A stretch of DNA of 64,000 nucleotides from Marinicella litoralis (GCF_002591915.1 NZ_NIHB01000003.1:62001-126000), one strand, 5' to 3'; positions 16,467 to 26,064 are shown, counted from the first letter of the stretch. Notes: generated from the sequence alone by a model not told the origin. Program-made: numbers and translations.

Positions 16467-17113
16467 ATTCTGTAACTCACAAATTTCATTATTTTTGACA
16501 TACCAGTCATCACCCATTTAACTGGCTCTGGTAATTCCACGCCCCCGGCATTTTTAGCATCATTGCCATGCCTTATTTCATCTAATTGCATTTGTTGCAA
16601 TATTTGCAATGACTTAGGATCTTGTGATCCAATGTCATCGATGTGCTGTTGCAAATGCGATTCCACCTGACGTTCAGTTTCAATCACAAAGCCGTAACTT
16701 ATTTTATCACCAAAGAAAGCAGCCAATGATCCAATGGCGAAAGAATGGAGGTACCAAAACGGGTTACTGATACTCGCCGCTTCTCCCAATTCATCTAACC
16801 TGGACTGACACCAGTTAAGGTGGTCATGCTCTTCCTTAGCGGCTTCAAGTAAGTGCGTTCTTGTTGCTTCGTCTTTGGCCAATAAGGCTTGTCCATTGTA
16901 CAAAGCTTGTGCACAAACTTCACCCGTATGATTGATTCGCATCAAACCAGCTGTGTGTTTAATTTGTTGTTCGTCGAGAACAGGGTTCTTCAGTTCGGAA
17001 CCTGGGATTGATGAGTTGTTGTCTGTAACATGGTTGAGTACTTTGAGCATCCGATCAAATTCGATCATCAATTGATTGCTCAGCGATTCTGTTGCAGTCT
17101 TCATCTTTCTCAT
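16463..17113 (-). CDS. coq7: 3-demethoxyubiquinol 3-hydroxylase (2-polyprenyl-3-methyl-6-methoxy-1,4-benzoquinone monooxygenase)
   Basis: A 216-residue di-iron hydroxylase that carries out the penultimate step of aerobic ubiquinone synthesis. The iron ligands are recognisable in NHTGEVCAQ, KEEHDHLNW, ETERQVESHL and LDEIRHG. Length and motif order fit the bacterial Coq7 family. The annotated ATG at 17113 and a second ATG at 17104 are both possible; neither has a strong ribosome-binding site. It is the first gene of a two-gene unit with ETF-QO and diverges from the DUF481 gene. Confidence 0.93.
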   Translation of the reverse strand: MRKMKTATESLSNQLMIEFDRMLKVLNHVTDNNSSIPGSELKNPVLDEQQIKHTAGLMRINHTGEVCAQALYNGQALLAKDEATRTHLLEAAKEEHDHLNWCQSRLDELGEAASISNPFWYLHSFAIGSLAAFFGDKISYGFVIETERQVESHLQQHIDDIGSQDPKSLQILQQMQLDEIRHGNDAKNAGGVELPEPVKWVMTGMSKIMKFVSYRI

Positions 17114-17190
17114 GTGGATAAAATTAAGCGCTTATTTTAACATTTATTCGACAAAATGAGCTTAATTCTCATTATTTAACAAATTGTTTA

Positions 17191-17218
17191 TTGATATTTA
17201 CTGTAGAACCCGTAAATT
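17191..17218 (+). promoter_or_regulatory. Promoter of the DUF481 gene
   Basis: A -35 TTGATA (17191-17196) and a -10 TAAATT (17213-17218) are separated by 16 bp, giving a start near 17225 and a leader of about 25 bases with an AGGAAT Shine-Dalgarno-like sequence before the ATG. Confidence 0.45.
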
Positions 17219-17250
17219 ACGCCTTTTAATTTATTTGTACAGGAATACTT

Positions 17251-17979
17251 ATGAAAAAAGCAACTTCACAAGTCGCATTGTTTGTTATGGCCGTGGCCAT
17301 TTCTTTTACCGCTTTCGCAGAAGACGACAATACAGCTGATTGGTCAGGAACGGGCCAATTGGGTTTTTCAATGACTTCAGGTAACTCAGACACGGAAAAC
17401 CTGACAGCAGGATTAAAGTTGAGTCGTGAATCAGAAAAATGGGTCAATAACTGGTCATTGGATTTATTGCGTGCATCATCTGACAATATTGATACTGCAG
17501 AACGATTCACCATCAATACCCGCAATGGTTACAAGTTGGATGAAAATGATTACATTCATAACAGTACACGTTATGACAATGATAATTTTTCTGGTTTCGA
17601 TTACACCATCACCACGTCAATTGGCTGGGGTCATCAGTTTCATAAAAGCGAAACTTATAAATTAGTGACTGAAATTGGATTGGGTTATAAAACAGAAGCA
17701 CTCGATATAGATCGTACTGAAAACAATGGTATGGTGGCTGTGGGTAAATTGGACTACATGCGTCAAGTCACAGAGACCACTGTTTTTGAAGATGTTTTGG
17801 TGGTTGAAGCGGGTGAAGACAATACATTTATTCAGAACGATGCGGGATTTGTATTTAAAGTGAGTGATAAATTTGGGGTTAAATTGGCTCATCAATACCG
17901 TCACAATACCGACGCACCTTTGGGCAAAGAATCTACAGATACTTTGGTATCGGCTAACTTGGTTTATGATTTTAAATAA
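17251..17979 (+). CDS. DUF481 family outer-membrane beta-barrel protein (YdiY-like)
   Basis: A 242-residue protein with a clear signal peptide (1-23, ending AFAE) and a mature part of alternating strands ending in Phe-Lys after an aromatic C-terminal strand (LVYDFK), as expected of an outer-membrane barrel. The opening WSGTGQLGFSMTSGNSDTENLTAGL is the DUF481 signature (salt-induced outer-membrane protein YdiY in E. coli). The biological role of this family is not established. It is monocistronic, with its own promoter and a strong terminator. Confidence 0.88.
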   Translation: MKKATSQVALFVMAVAISFTAFAEDDNTADWSGTGQLGFSMTSGNSDTENLTAGLKLSRESEKWVNNWSLDLLRASSDNIDTAERFTINTRNGYKLDENDYIHNSTRYDNDNFSGFDYTITTSIGWGHQFHKSETYKLVTEIGLGYKTEALDIDRTENNGMVAVGKLDYMRQVTETTVFEDVLVVEAGEDNTFIQNDAGFVFKVSDKFGVKLAHQYRHNTDAPLGKESTDTLVSANLVYDFK

Positions 17980-18000
17980 CCGTCAATTCATTTGAGCTCA

Positions 18001-18029
18001 AAAAAGCCCGCTTTATGCGGGCTTTTTTT
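18001..18029 (+). terminator. Intrinsic terminator of the DUF481 gene
   Basis: An 11-bp stem, AAAAAGCCCGC (18001-18011) and GCGGGCTTTTT (18017-18027), with a TTTAT loop and a seven-T tail. The flanking A-run makes it usable on the other strand too, where it lies 46 bp beyond the tyrS stop. Confidence 0.93.
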
Positions 18030-18074
18030 GTGACAATGGGCAAGGTTAAATCCTAAATTGTTCTCCCACCCAGT

Positions 18075-19271
18075 TTAAGTCAGTTTTATCTTGGCAAACT
18101 TCCGTTTACCCACTTGAAAGACATCATGGGTTCCAGTAGGGAAGGTTTGTTTGGGGTCTTCTAATTTAACACCGTTGAGCTTAACGGCACCTTGTTTGAC
18201 CATGCGAATGGCGTCAGAAGTACTTGAACATAACCCAGCGTTCTTTAGAATGTGGGCGATGCCCATTTCACCATTTTCGGTTTGTAGGCTTAGTTCATCA
18301 ATGTCATCTGGAATGGCGCCTTTTTGGAATTGCGCCTTAAAACTGGCCATGGCATCTGATGCAGCTTGGGCACTGTGAAATCTTTCGATTAACTCCATGG
18401 CTAAAGCAAACTTGACATCACGCGGGTTTTTGCCGTTTTCGATGTCGTTTTTATATTGCTCAATGGCTTGGTTTGATTTGAAGCTCAATAGTTCAAAGTA
18501 GCGCCACATTAAATCATCAGAAATCGACATGACTTTACCAAACATATCAGCCGGAGCGTCATCAATACCTATATAGTTGTCTAAAGATTTAGACATTTTA
18601 TTGACGCCGTCCAAGCCTTCCAACAGTGGCATTGTGATCACAATTTGTGGGTCTTGCCCAACTTGAGCCTGTAAATGCCTGCCGACCAATAAATTGAATT
18701 TTTGATCAGTACCACCCAATTCCACATCACATTCAAGTGCCACAGAATCATAACCTTGAACCAGTGGATACATGAATTCATGAATGGCAATGGATTGGCC
18801 TGATTTATAGCGTTTATTGAAATCATCACGTTCCAACATTCTTGCGACATTGTATTTGGCAGACAATTGAATCATGTCAGCGGCACTCATGTCTTTGAAC
18901 CAATTGGAATTGAATTCTATGATGGTTTTTTCTTTGTCTAATATTTTAAATATTTGTTCTTGGTAAGTTTTGGCATTTTCCAATACTTCTTCACGGGTCA
19001 AAGCTTTCCTGGTTGCGCTTTTACCTGTGGGATCACCAATCATACCTGTGAAGTCACCGATCAGAAAAATCACGTCATGACCCAAGTCTTGGAACTGCTT
19101 CATTTTATTGATTAAAACCGTATGACCCACATGAATGTCGGGCGCTGTGGGATCAAAACCAGCTTTGACCCTAAGGGTTTTTCCTGCTTTTAATTTGGCT
19201 TCAAGCTCTTCAAGCTTGATGACTTCATCTGTACCTCGACAGATTAAATCCAGTGCGTCTTTTACTGACAT
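18075..19271 (-). CDS. tyrS: Tyrosyl-tRNA synthetase
   Basis: A 398-residue class I synthetase that charges tRNA-Tyr. The HIGH-type motif is HVGH (47-50), the KMSKS loop follows GLDGVN near residue 225, and an S4 RNA-binding domain occupies the last 65 residues. The HVGH form and the length place it in the TyrZ-like branch rather than the 424-residue E. coli TyrS branch. It diverges from mepM across 202 bp, the usual arrangement in gammaproteobacteria. No T-box is visible upstream. Confidence 0.96.
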   Translation of the reverse strand: MSVKDALDLICRGTDEVIKLEELEAKLKAGKTLRVKAGFDPTAPDIHVGHTVLINKMKQFQDLGHDVIFLIGDFTGMIGDPTGKSATRKALTREEVLENAKTYQEQIFKILDKEKTIIEFNSNWFKDMSAADMIQLSAKYNVARMLERDDFNKRYKSGQSIAIHEFMYPLVQGYDSVALECDVELGGTDQKFNLLVGRHLQAQVGQDPQIVITMPLLEGLDGVNKMSKSLDNYIGIDDAPADMFGKVMSISDDLMWRYFELLSFKSNQAIEQYKNDIENGKNPRDVKFALAMELIERFHSAQAASDAMASFKAQFQKGAIPDDIDELSLQTENGEMGIAHILKNAGLCSSTSDAIRMVKQGAVKLNGVKLEDPKQTFPTGTHDVFQVGKRKFAKIKLT

Positions 19272-19359
19272 GTGCTTGGTTTCGTTAAAAAGGGGTTAAT
19301 TCTACAGAAATAAGGCAAAATTTAGAACCTCAAATGAACCAATGGTGAAAAAAATCATC

Positions 19360-19365
19360 TATAAT
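19360..19365 (+). promoter_or_regulatory. Possible -10 element (TATAAT) of mepM
   Basis: A perfect TATAAT lies 108 bp before the mepM ATG in the divergent tyrS-mepM region; the matching -35 is weak. A TTGACT at 19395-19400 has no good -10 at 16-18 bp. Confidence 0.3.
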
Positions 19366-19473
19366 TTCGTGCAATCGATGAAACATTTTGGAAATTGACT
19401 TATCAAAGCACAAGCCGTTCGTAAAAATAAACAGGGTAAAAGCCTGTCTTTTAACTTCAATCAATTAAAACAA

Positions 19474-20766
19474 ATGATGATTTCATTGTCCTTATTTAAA
19501 AAATTAGCGGTGGCTGTCGCCGCTTTATTCGTATTTTATGCCATCACTGATATGGCTTCTGTCGATGCCGATGCCCATGTACAGCCTGTAGCAATTAATC
19601 AAAATCATCTGATTGATATCCCAAGCATGCCCCTAATGAGTTACTCTGAAGCTGGTTTGGTGGGATCAGAACAATTCATTGAAAAAACAGTGACGGTAAA
19701 AAAAGGGCAAACCTTATCGGGTATTTTTACTGATTTGGGCTTGTCTCAAGCTTTGTTATTAAAAATTGCTCATTTTAATGAAGACAGTAAAAAATTAGTC
19801 AAAGTGATGCCAGGTAATGAATTGCATTTTACCTTTACGCCCAGTGGCGCATTGACTCAGCTGAAATACCAAGCATCTGTTTTTGAAGAATTGATCATTC
19901 ACAACGACATGGATCAATTGTCGACAGAAATCATTGCGCATGACAAGCAAATCAGGTTGGTCAACGCTGAAGGCATCATCACCAATTCTTTGTTTGGTGC
20001 AGGAAAGGCAGCTGGTTTGACTGACGGTATGGTTATGCAGTTGGCTAACATCTTTAGCTGGGACATTGATTTTGTACTAGAGATCAGATCAGGCGATTCA
20101 TTCAGTTTGATTTATGAAAAAATATATAAAAATGGTGATTATTTAACAGAAGGTAAAATATTAGCGGCCAGTTTTACCAACCAAGGAACTACCTATGAAG
20201 CGGTTTTTTACGAAGGTGAGGAAGGCGATGGCAGCTATTATGCTTCAGATGGTCGTGCCATGAAGAAAGCTTTTCTGCGCGCACCATTGAATTTTTCTTA
20301 CATCAGTTCTAGTTTTAACCCCAAACGCATGCATCCCATAACGAAAAGGGTCAAAGCCCATCGAGGTGTTGATTACAGGGCACCTACTGGAACACCAGTA
20401 TTCGCTGCGGGTGCTGGTCGTGTTACTCATGCTGCTTACAATAAATACAATGGGAACTATGTGTTTATTCAACACCCTAATGGCATCATTACCAAATACT
20501 TACACTTTTCTAAAAAAGCTGTTAAAAAAGGTCAGCGTGTTAAACAAGGACAAACCATTGGTTATGTCGGTTCTACAGGGTTGTCGGAGGCTCCTCATTT
20601 GCACTATGAGTTTATTTACAACGGTGTGCACAGAAACCCAAGAACGGTATCGTTACCGAAATCCAAACCCTTACCCGATGATGTGATGCCTGAATTTTTG
20701 GCTTATTCCAATCCTTTGTTGTCTCAATTAAAAGACCTTAAACTCAATTTAGTGGCCAGTCAGTAA
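19474..20766 (+). CDS. mepM: Murein DD-endopeptidase, M23 family
   Basis: A 430-residue peptidoglycan hydrolase that cuts D-Ala-mDap cross-links to allow wall growth. It has an N-terminal membrane segment (about 9-28), an OapA/LysM-like domain (about 65-170) with VKKGQTLSGIF, and a C-terminal M23 domain. Zinc ligands are H296 and D300 (HRGVD) and H377 of the HLH motif (H375-H377). The domain order is that of E. coli MepM (YebA). The stop overlaps the anmK start by one base (TAATG), coupling wall cleavage to recycling. Confidence 0.93.
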   Translation: MMISLSLFKKLAVAVAALFVFYAITDMASVDADAHVQPVAINQNHLIDIPSMPLMSYSEAGLVGSEQFIEKTVTVKKGQTLSGIFTDLGLSQALLLKIAHFNEDSKKLVKVMPGNELHFTFTPSGALTQLKYQASVFEELIIHNDMDQLSTEIIAHDKQIRLVNAEGIITNSLFGAGKAAGLTDGMVMQLANIFSWDIDFVLEIRSGDSFSLIYEKIYKNGDYLTEGKILAASFTNQGTTYEAVFYEGEEGDGSYYASDGRAMKKAFLRAPLNFSYISSSFNPKRMHPITKRVKAHRGVDYRAPTGTPVFAAGAGRVTHAAYNKYNGNYVFIQHPNGIITKYLHFSKKAVKKGQRVKQGQTIGYVGSTGLSEAPHLHYEFIYNGVHRNPRTVSLPKSKPLPDDVMPEFLAYSNPLLSQLKDLKLNLVASQ

Positions 20767-21851
20767 TGCAGTACATTGGTGTTATGTCAGGCACTTCATG
20801 TGACGGTGTTGATATTGCATTGATGAACTTTGATCACGGGGTTGATACCATTGCGACTTCATTTCAACCATATGACAATGAATTGAAGGCGCAGTTATTG
20901 AAGTTGATTGCCAATAAACCATTTTCTGTCTCAGCAATCAGCCAAATTGACGCCCGTTTAGCGCACCTTTATGCCAACACCATCAATGATTTTTTACATC
21001 AAAATCACATCAGCCGTCTAGATGTAAAGGCCATAGGGTTGCATGGACAAACGGTGTTTCATGACCCTGATTCTCAATATGCCAATACCATTCAATTGGG
21101 TTCGGCGGCCACAGTAGCCAAAGCGACAGGCATTCTAACAGTCAATAATTTCAGACAAATGGATGTGGCTTGTGGTGGTCAAGGAGCGCCGTTGGCGCCC
21201 ATATTTCATCAACAAATGTTTCAGCAACCACAAAAGAAAATCATTGTGTTGAACTTAGGCGGAATAGCCAATATCAGCTTGCTTAAAGATAATCATATAT
21301 TGGGTTTTGACACGGGTCCAGCCAACTGTTTATGTGATGAATGGATGATGAAGCAAAATCACAAGCCATACGATGAAGGTGGTTCATGGGCCAAACAGGG
21401 TAAGGTCAATACGGACTTGTTGTCAGCAATGTTGGATGATCCCTATTTTTCACAACCTCACCCCAAAAGTACCGGCAGAGAGTTGTTCAATGTTCAATGG
21501 TTGAATCGGTATATTGCAGACCAAAATATTGATGCAGTGGATGTACAACGTACGCTACTACAATTAACCGTTGAGTCAGTGGTGGAAGGGATTAACCTGC
21601 TGAATCAAAAAATTGACACGGTGGTGGTTTGTGGTGGAGGGGTACACAACAAATTTATGATGACATTACTACAAAATGCGTTGCAAGTGCCTGTTGAAAG
21701 CAGTGCAGTCCATGGTATAGATCCGGATTTTGTTGAGGCGGCATTGATGGCATGGTTGGCTGAACAAAATATCAAAAAAAACCGTTTAAATTTGATGGCT
21801 GTAACGGGCGCTGATTGTTCTTTGATTTATGGTGTGCCCAACATACCTTGA
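20766..21851 (+). CDS. anmK: Anhydro-N-acetylmuramic acid kinase
   Basis: A 361-residue sugar kinase that converts cytoplasmic 1,6-anhydro-MurNAc to MurNAc-6-phosphate during wall recycling. The start MQYIGVMSGTSCDGVDIAL is diagnostic, followed by GLHGQTVFH near residue 98 and LNLGGIANIS near 163, with CGGG in the nucleotide-binding C-terminal half. It follows mepM directly. Together with amgK-murU (1857-3520) the window encodes most of the Pseudomonas-type route to UDP-MurNAc; a MurNAc-6-phosphate phosphatase (MupP) is not present here. Confidence 0.96.
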   Translation: MQYIGVMSGTSCDGVDIALMNFDHGVDTIATSFQPYDNELKAQLLKLIANKPFSVSAISQIDARLAHLYANTINDFLHQNHISRLDVKAIGLHGQTVFHDPDSQYANTIQLGSAATVAKATGILTVNNFRQMDVACGGQGAPLAPIFHQQMFQQPQKKIIVLNLGGIANISLLKDNHILGFDTGPANCLCDEWMMKQNHKPYDEGGSWAKQGKVNTDLLSAMLDDPYFSQPHPKSTGRELFNVQWLNRYIADQNIDAVDVQRTLLQLTVESVVEGINLLNQKIDTVVVCGGGVHNKFMMTLLQNALQVPVESSAVHGIDPDFVEAALMAWLAEQNIKKNRLNLMAVTGADCSLIYGVPNIP

Positions 21852-21870
21852 ATCACAATAAATTCAATGC

Positions 21871-22575
21871 TTATTGAAACTCCAGGACTATGGCTGTGAT
21901 GTTGTCAGAACCGCCGTTTTCCAAGGCTTGAATCAACAATTGATCACTGATTTCTTTCGGTGTTAAAGGCTTTTTCAAGATGGATTCAATGGTTGCATCA
22001 TCAACTTCTTCAGTTAACCCATCAGAGCATATTAAAAATTTATCATGGGGTTTGATTTTACCCTGATTTTCAGAAACCGATATTTCACTGTTGTCTGTTA
22101 CACCTAAGGCTTGAGTCACAACATTCCTATGGGGATGTGAACGCGCTTGTTCAGCTGTGATGAGGTCTTGGTCCACCAATTCCTGAACATAAGAATGGTC
22201 TGAACTGAGCGATGTCAATTCATTGTTAGATAGCTTGTAAATTCGTGAATCTCCGACCCAAGCACATTCAAATTTATGGTCTGAAATTTTCAACAACACC
22301 ACAGTGGTGCCCATGGGTAAGTCACCTGGTTTTTCCATCGAGCTGTTAATGATTTCTTGATTGGCTTCCAGAATGGCTTGTTTGACTGGCACGTCATTTT
22401 TCACTGCATTCAAGATGTGGTCTCTCGCCAATGCACTAGCAATTTCACCATGGTCATGCCCACCCATTCCATCGGCCACAAGAAAAAGACCGTTTTTGAG
22501 GTCGATGCCATAGGTATCCTCGTTGTGATCTCGTTTGATACCAGAATGTGATATGTGTCCTAAAACAATATTCAT
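21871..22575 (-). CDS. PP2C-type serine/threonine protein phosphatase
   Basis: A 234-residue single-domain metal-dependent phosphatase with all core motifs: RDHNEDTYGID (metal Asp), LVADGMGGHDHGE, GTTVVLL, WVGDSRIY, SSDHS and, near the end, SDGLTEEVDD and GSDNITAIVL. Bacterial homologues (Stp1, PphA) reverse Ser/Thr phosphorylation and often pair with a kinase or an FHA or type VI system; no kinase gene is adjacent here. It is convergent with anmK across 19 bp. A TATAAT (minus strand, 22597-22602) about 20 bp before the ATG is a likely -10. Confidence 0.92.
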   Translation of the reverse strand: MNIVLGHISHSGIKRDHNEDTYGIDLKNGLFLVADGMGGHDHGEIASALARDHILNAVKNDVPVKQAILEANQEIINSSMEKPGDLPMGTTVVLLKISDHKFECAWVGDSRIYKLSNNELTSLSSDHSYVQELVDQDLITAEQARSHPHRNVVTQALGVTDNSEISVSENQGKIKPHDKFLICSDGLTEEVDDATIESILKKPLTPKEISDQLLIQALENGGSDNITAIVLEFQ

Positions 22576-22596
22576 TTAAAATTTATATTTTTTTGT

Positions 22597-22602
22597 ATTA
22601 TA
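22597..22602 (-). promoter_or_regulatory. -10 element (TATAAT) of the PP2C gene
   Basis: TATAAT on the minus strand, ending 21 bp before the ATG at 22575. No convincing -35 was found at 16-18 bp. Confidence 0.35.
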
Positions 22603-22675
22603 ACATTGAGTTCATGTACTTTAATTGTAGCATTATGTTAACTTTGCTGTAATTAAATAATTTTTGAGACCTGAA

Positions 22676-24100
22676 TCACAGTATGTTAGGTTTGTAATGG
22701 AATAAACGTTCTTTTTGAATTTTCCAAGTCATCAATTGTTTGTAAGTCATGATGTTATTGACATAAATGACAGCTGTTTTCCCATCTGCAATACCGTATT
22801 TCAATTCATGGGCTATGGCTGGGTTATTTAATTTTTCTAAATAGGGTTCTACATCGAGCCAGATGTCTGGATTTTTACCGGCTCTTTGAGCCAGAATTCT
22901 TGCATCCTCAACGTGACCGAATCCTACATTGTAGGCGGCCAGTGCAAACAACAATCTATTGGTGCTGCTGATTCTGTCAGGAAATTTTGCCTGCATCATT
23001 CTGATGTATTTAACCCCACCAATTAAACTTTCTCGAGGGTCGGTGCGGTCTAGAACATCCATTTCTTCAGCAGTAGATTCAGTCAACATCATCAGGCCTT
23101 TTACACCTGAAATTGAAACGGCATCTGGATCCCAATGAGACTCTTGGTAGCTGATGGCGGACAATAAGGAAGGATCAAACTCCAATTCATAGGCGACCTC
23201 CATAACCAATTCCGATATTTTTGGCCATTCAGTTTGTAGTTTGTCAAAAAAGGTTACTGTGTCAGCAATGTCTATTTGGGGTAAATGAGTTAACAGTTCA
23301 TTTTTATACTTGGTGACTTTTCCGGTTGCCTTGGCTGATTGAATGAATTTATTCAAATGATCAATTAAATCTTCAGACCTGTTCTTGGGTAATAAAAAAG
23401 CAATGTCTTCTTGTTCAGATAACTGGATGGGTTGATAGATTCCTGGAATAAAGTGTTGATATATATCGATGATTTCGGAGTCAGCAAAGGTGTAATCAAT
23501 TTCTTTTTTATTGATCTTCCTGAACAACTCGAACATCGAATCTTTGGCCGTTGAACTGATGTTTGATGGCTTGAAATCTTCAAGGTTTTTTGACATCTCT
23601 TCATAACTGCTGTTGGCAATCAGTTGTCCAACCAATGGTTGAAATTGGTTAATTGAATTTAACCTTCGATAGTCATAATGGGTTACCAGGTTAATGGCGG
23701 TTTGGCTGATTGGTTCTGTAAAGGTGAATGATTTGGCCCGTTCTTGAGTAATTGATAAGTGACCACCGGCCACATCTATGGCGCCATTGTGCAATGCGTT
23801 TAATAGCTGACCATTGTTTTTAAATACAATCGTATTCAATTCAATGTTGTGCTGCTTACAAAACTCTTTGAGCATCTTGTATTCATAGCCAACAATATCA
23901 TCTCCCACTTCAAAATATGACAATAATGAGGTTCGAGTCCCGTAAGTCAGTATGTTTTTATGCTGAATGAGTTGCCAATGGGTGGGGGTTTGTAATGGAC
24001 TGTGAATAAATAAAAAAGACACAAGCAACAGCAACCAAACACCCAATGATTTCAATTTGTTTTTAATTGTATGGCGTGACTTTTGTTCAGTGTTTATCAA
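22676..24100 (-). CDS. Membrane-bound lytic murein transglycosylase, MltF-like
   Basis: A 474-residue protein with one N-terminal membrane segment (about 18-34), a solute-binding-protein-like domain (about 48-265) and a C-terminal lytic transglycosylase domain with the catalytic E320 in SAISYQESHWDP and GVKGLMMLT after it. This domain order is that of MltF, which cleaves glycan strands into 1,6-anhydro-MurNAc products that AnmK then uses. The reading frame opens with TTG at 24100; the first internal ATG is within the binding domain, so a TTG start is accepted, although the upstream ribosome-binding site is weak. Confidence 0.9.
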   Translation of the reverse strand: MINTEQKSRHTIKNKLKSLGVWLLLLVSFLFIHSPLQTPTHWQLIQHKNILTYGTRTSLLSYFEVGDDIVGYEYKMLKEFCKQHNIELNTIVFKNNGQLLNALHNGAIDVAGGHLSITQERAKSFTFTEPISQTAINLVTHYDYRRLNSINQFQPLVGQLIANSSYEEMSKNLEDFKPSNISSTAKDSMFELFRKINKKEIDYTFADSEIIDIYQHFIPGIYQPIQLSEQEDIAFLLPKNRSEDLIDHLNKFIQSAKATGKVTKYKNELLTHLPQIDIADTVTFFDKLQTEWPKISELVMEVAYELEFDPSLLSAISYQESHWDPDAVSISGVKGLMMLTESTAEEMDVLDRTDPRESLIGGVKYIRMMQAKFPDRISSTNRLLFALAAYNVGFGHVEDARILAQRAGKNPDIWLDVEPYLEKLNNPAIAHELKYGIADGKTAVIYVNNIMTYKQLMTWKIQKERLFHYKPNIL

Positions 24101-24203
24101 GTGAAATACCGTGTTGTTGTTTAATCAATTGATTTTCTGCCTTTATATTCATATGCTCTACATTATAATGTCGATTTAAGATTTTGGGAAATGAACAAAA
24201 ATT

Positions 24204-24608
24204 ATGACTATGACAGGCTTTCTTTTACGTTGGTTATTTGCTTTTATTTTAGTGGTTGTGACGTTTAACCCAACTGGGTATTCTCTGTATCATTGGATTT
24301 GGCCATTAAGCGATGCACAGTTACCGTTGAAAATCTTGTTGGTGATTTTGCTGGCATCTGCTTATTTGTTTTACATAACATCTACAGTCAAGTCATTGGG
24401 TTTGTTAGGTATTATTTTGGTATTTGCTTTTTGCGGCACTTTAATTTGGTTGTTTGTCGATCAAGGATGGTTAGACCTACAAAACTCAGGCATACTGGCA
24501 TGGATCATGATATTTATTATTTCAGTGGTGTTAGGGCTTGGAATTTCTTGGTCACACATTAAAAAGCGAATTACCGGACAGTTTGATACGGACGATATAG
24601 GAGAATAA
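24204..24608 (+). CDS. DUF6524 family membrane protein
   Basis: A 134-residue protein with four predicted membrane helices (about 5-25, 38-56, 62-86, 98-118) and a short charged tail. It has the look of the DUF6524 family of small four-helix proteins; no function is known. A TATAAT (24164-24169) lies 34 bp before the start. Two ATG codons (24204, 24210) are possible. The next gene begins 3 bp after its stop, so the two are co-transcribed. Confidence 0.75.
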   Translation: MTMTGFLLRWLFAFILVVVTFNPTGYSLYHWIWPLSDAQLPLKILLVILLASAYLFYITSTVKSLGLLGIILVFAFCGTLIWLFVDQGWLDLQNSGILAWIMIFIISVVLGLGISWSHIKKRITGQFDTDDIGE

Positions 24609-24611
24609 AAA

Positions 24612-25004
24612 ATGAGCTTAGTCAGTACACCAATGTCAGTAGGTGAGTTATTAGACAAAATAACCATATTAGAAATAAAAGCTGAAAAAATTAAAGATGT
24701 TGATAAATTAAAAAATGTCGAATACGAGCTGCAGTTATTGACTGAAACTTGGGCCAATACAGGGTTAATCAGTGAGCAGACTGAAGCATTAAAAAACGAC
24801 TTGAAAACTGTTAACCTAAAATTATGGAAAATTGAAGATGACATACGGGTTAAAGAAAAGAATCGTTCGTTTGATGATGAATTTATTCAATTGGCCAGAA
24901 GTGTTTATTATCAAAATGATGACAGGGCTGACGTTAAAAAAGCCATCAATTTGTTAACCGGTTCAGATTTGGTTGAAGAGAAGTCATATGAATCTTATGA
25001 GTGA
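24612..25004 (+). CDS. DUF6165 family protein
   Basis: A 130-residue soluble, mostly helical protein beginning MSLVSTPMSVGELLDKITILEIKAEKI (shown here only as its opening; positions 1-27 in part), rich in Lys, Glu and Leu and probably coiled-coil. It resembles the DUF6165 family, which is often encoded near polysaccharide or capsule genes in marine bacteria; function unknown. A Shine-Dalgarno ATAGGAG sits 7 bp before the ATG. It is coupled to the DUF6524 gene. Confidence 0.75.
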   Translation: MSLVSTPMSVGELLDKITILEIKAEKIKDVDKLKNVEYELQLLTETWANTGLISEQTEALKNDLKTVNLKLWKIEDDIRVKEKNRSFDDEFIQLARSVYYQNDDRADVKKAINLLTGSDLVEEKSYESYE

Positions 25005-25026
25005 ATAATCATGAGGTATCCAGAGG

Positions 25027-25056
25027 TTGTATTATTGGCTTGCACAAAGATATAAT
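25027..25056 (+). promoter_or_regulatory. Possible promoter of the diguanylate cyclase gene
   Basis: TATAAT (25051-25056) with a weak -35 TTGTAT (25027-25032) at 18 bp; the leader would be about 35 bases. Confidence 0.35.
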
Positions 25057-25095
25057 CATTCACATTAATTAAATTAATCTGGCAATAAAAACAAT

Positions 25096-26064
25096 ATGGC
25101 TGATCGTGAGCAGGCAAGGAAAGAAAAAGAAATCATTGTAATGGGTTTAAGTTTATCTTATGCCATTGGAGTAGGACTTTTCGCTGCAATCAGGTATTTT
25201 AACCATGAGTATGTTGTTGCCACTTTAGATGTGGTGCTGGCAGCATTTGGTTTGTATGTTTTTGTTTATGTCTTGAAGACCCGTTCTACAAAATTTCCAG
25301 GCTTGGCCATAGCCATTATTTCCGTGATTGGCACGATTGCAACCATTGCATTGAAAGGTGCAGAACAAGTTTACTGGGCCTATCCTTCAGTTGCTTTGGT
25401 GTTTTACTTGTTACCCACCAGGCAGGCGCTGCTTATTTGGGGTGTTACAGCAACAATCATTTTGATTCAATTGATAGATTTACCGAGCATTAAGCTGATT
25501 TCAATAGCCATGACTATTTTAATTACCAGTTTCTTTTGTCACTTGTTTTCTTCAACCATGAACGATCAACACAACAGGCTCAGACATATAGCCAATCAAG
25601 ATGTGTTGACCCAAGTTAAAAACAGAAGGGCTTTTAATCATGACGCTGCAATGTTAGAGCGCAGTCCAGATTTTGTAACAGCGATTCTATTTGATCTTGA
25701 TAATTTTAAACAGGTCAATGACACCTATGGACATGCTACAGGTGATCAAGTACTAAAAGACGTGACTTTATTGGTCAATCAATTTGTCACCGGAAATGAA
25801 CATTTGTATCGAATTGGTGGTGATGAATTTGCAATATTGTGTCAAGGGAAAGACTTTGATCATGCTTACCAGTTAGCCAATACCATCCATCAGGAGTTCA
25901 GTCAAAGCACCATCAATCAAGAGCACAACATCACGCTTTCCCTTGCAGTTGCCCAAAAAGAAATGGATGAATCAATCAATGAATGGTTAAACCGTTTGGA
26001 CAGTGCGCTGTATAAAGCAAAAAAATCTGGGCGCAATCAAATTGTAAAAGCCATCAGATACTGA
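25096..26064 (+). CDS. Membrane-anchored diguanylate cyclase (GGDEF)
   Basis: A 322-residue protein with five to six N-terminal membrane helices (about 12-155) and a GGDEF domain (about 163-322). The active site GGDEF is intact at 241-245, with LFDLDNFKQVND supplying the metal Asp and the substrate region; it should make c-di-GMP. The position of the allosteric RxxD site reads TGNE, so product inhibition at that site is probably absent. The membrane part is a generic sensor with no named domain recognised. It is a single gene upstream of recC. Confidence 0.9.
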   Translation: MADREQARKEKEIIVMGLSLSYAIGVGLFAAIRYFNHEYVVATLDVVLAAFGLYVFVYVLKTRSTKFPGLAIAIISVIGTIATIALKGAEQVYWAYPSVALVFYLLPTRQALLIWGVTATIILIQLIDLPSIKLISIAMTILITSFFCHLFSSTMNDQHNRLRHIANQDVLTQVKNRRAFNHDAAMLERSPDFVTAILFDLDNFKQVNDTYGHATGDQVLKDVTLLVNQFVTGNEHLYRIGGDEFAILCQGKDFDHAYQLANTIHQEFSQSTINQEHNITLSLAVAQKEMDESINEWLNRLDSALYKAKKSGRNQIVKAIRY

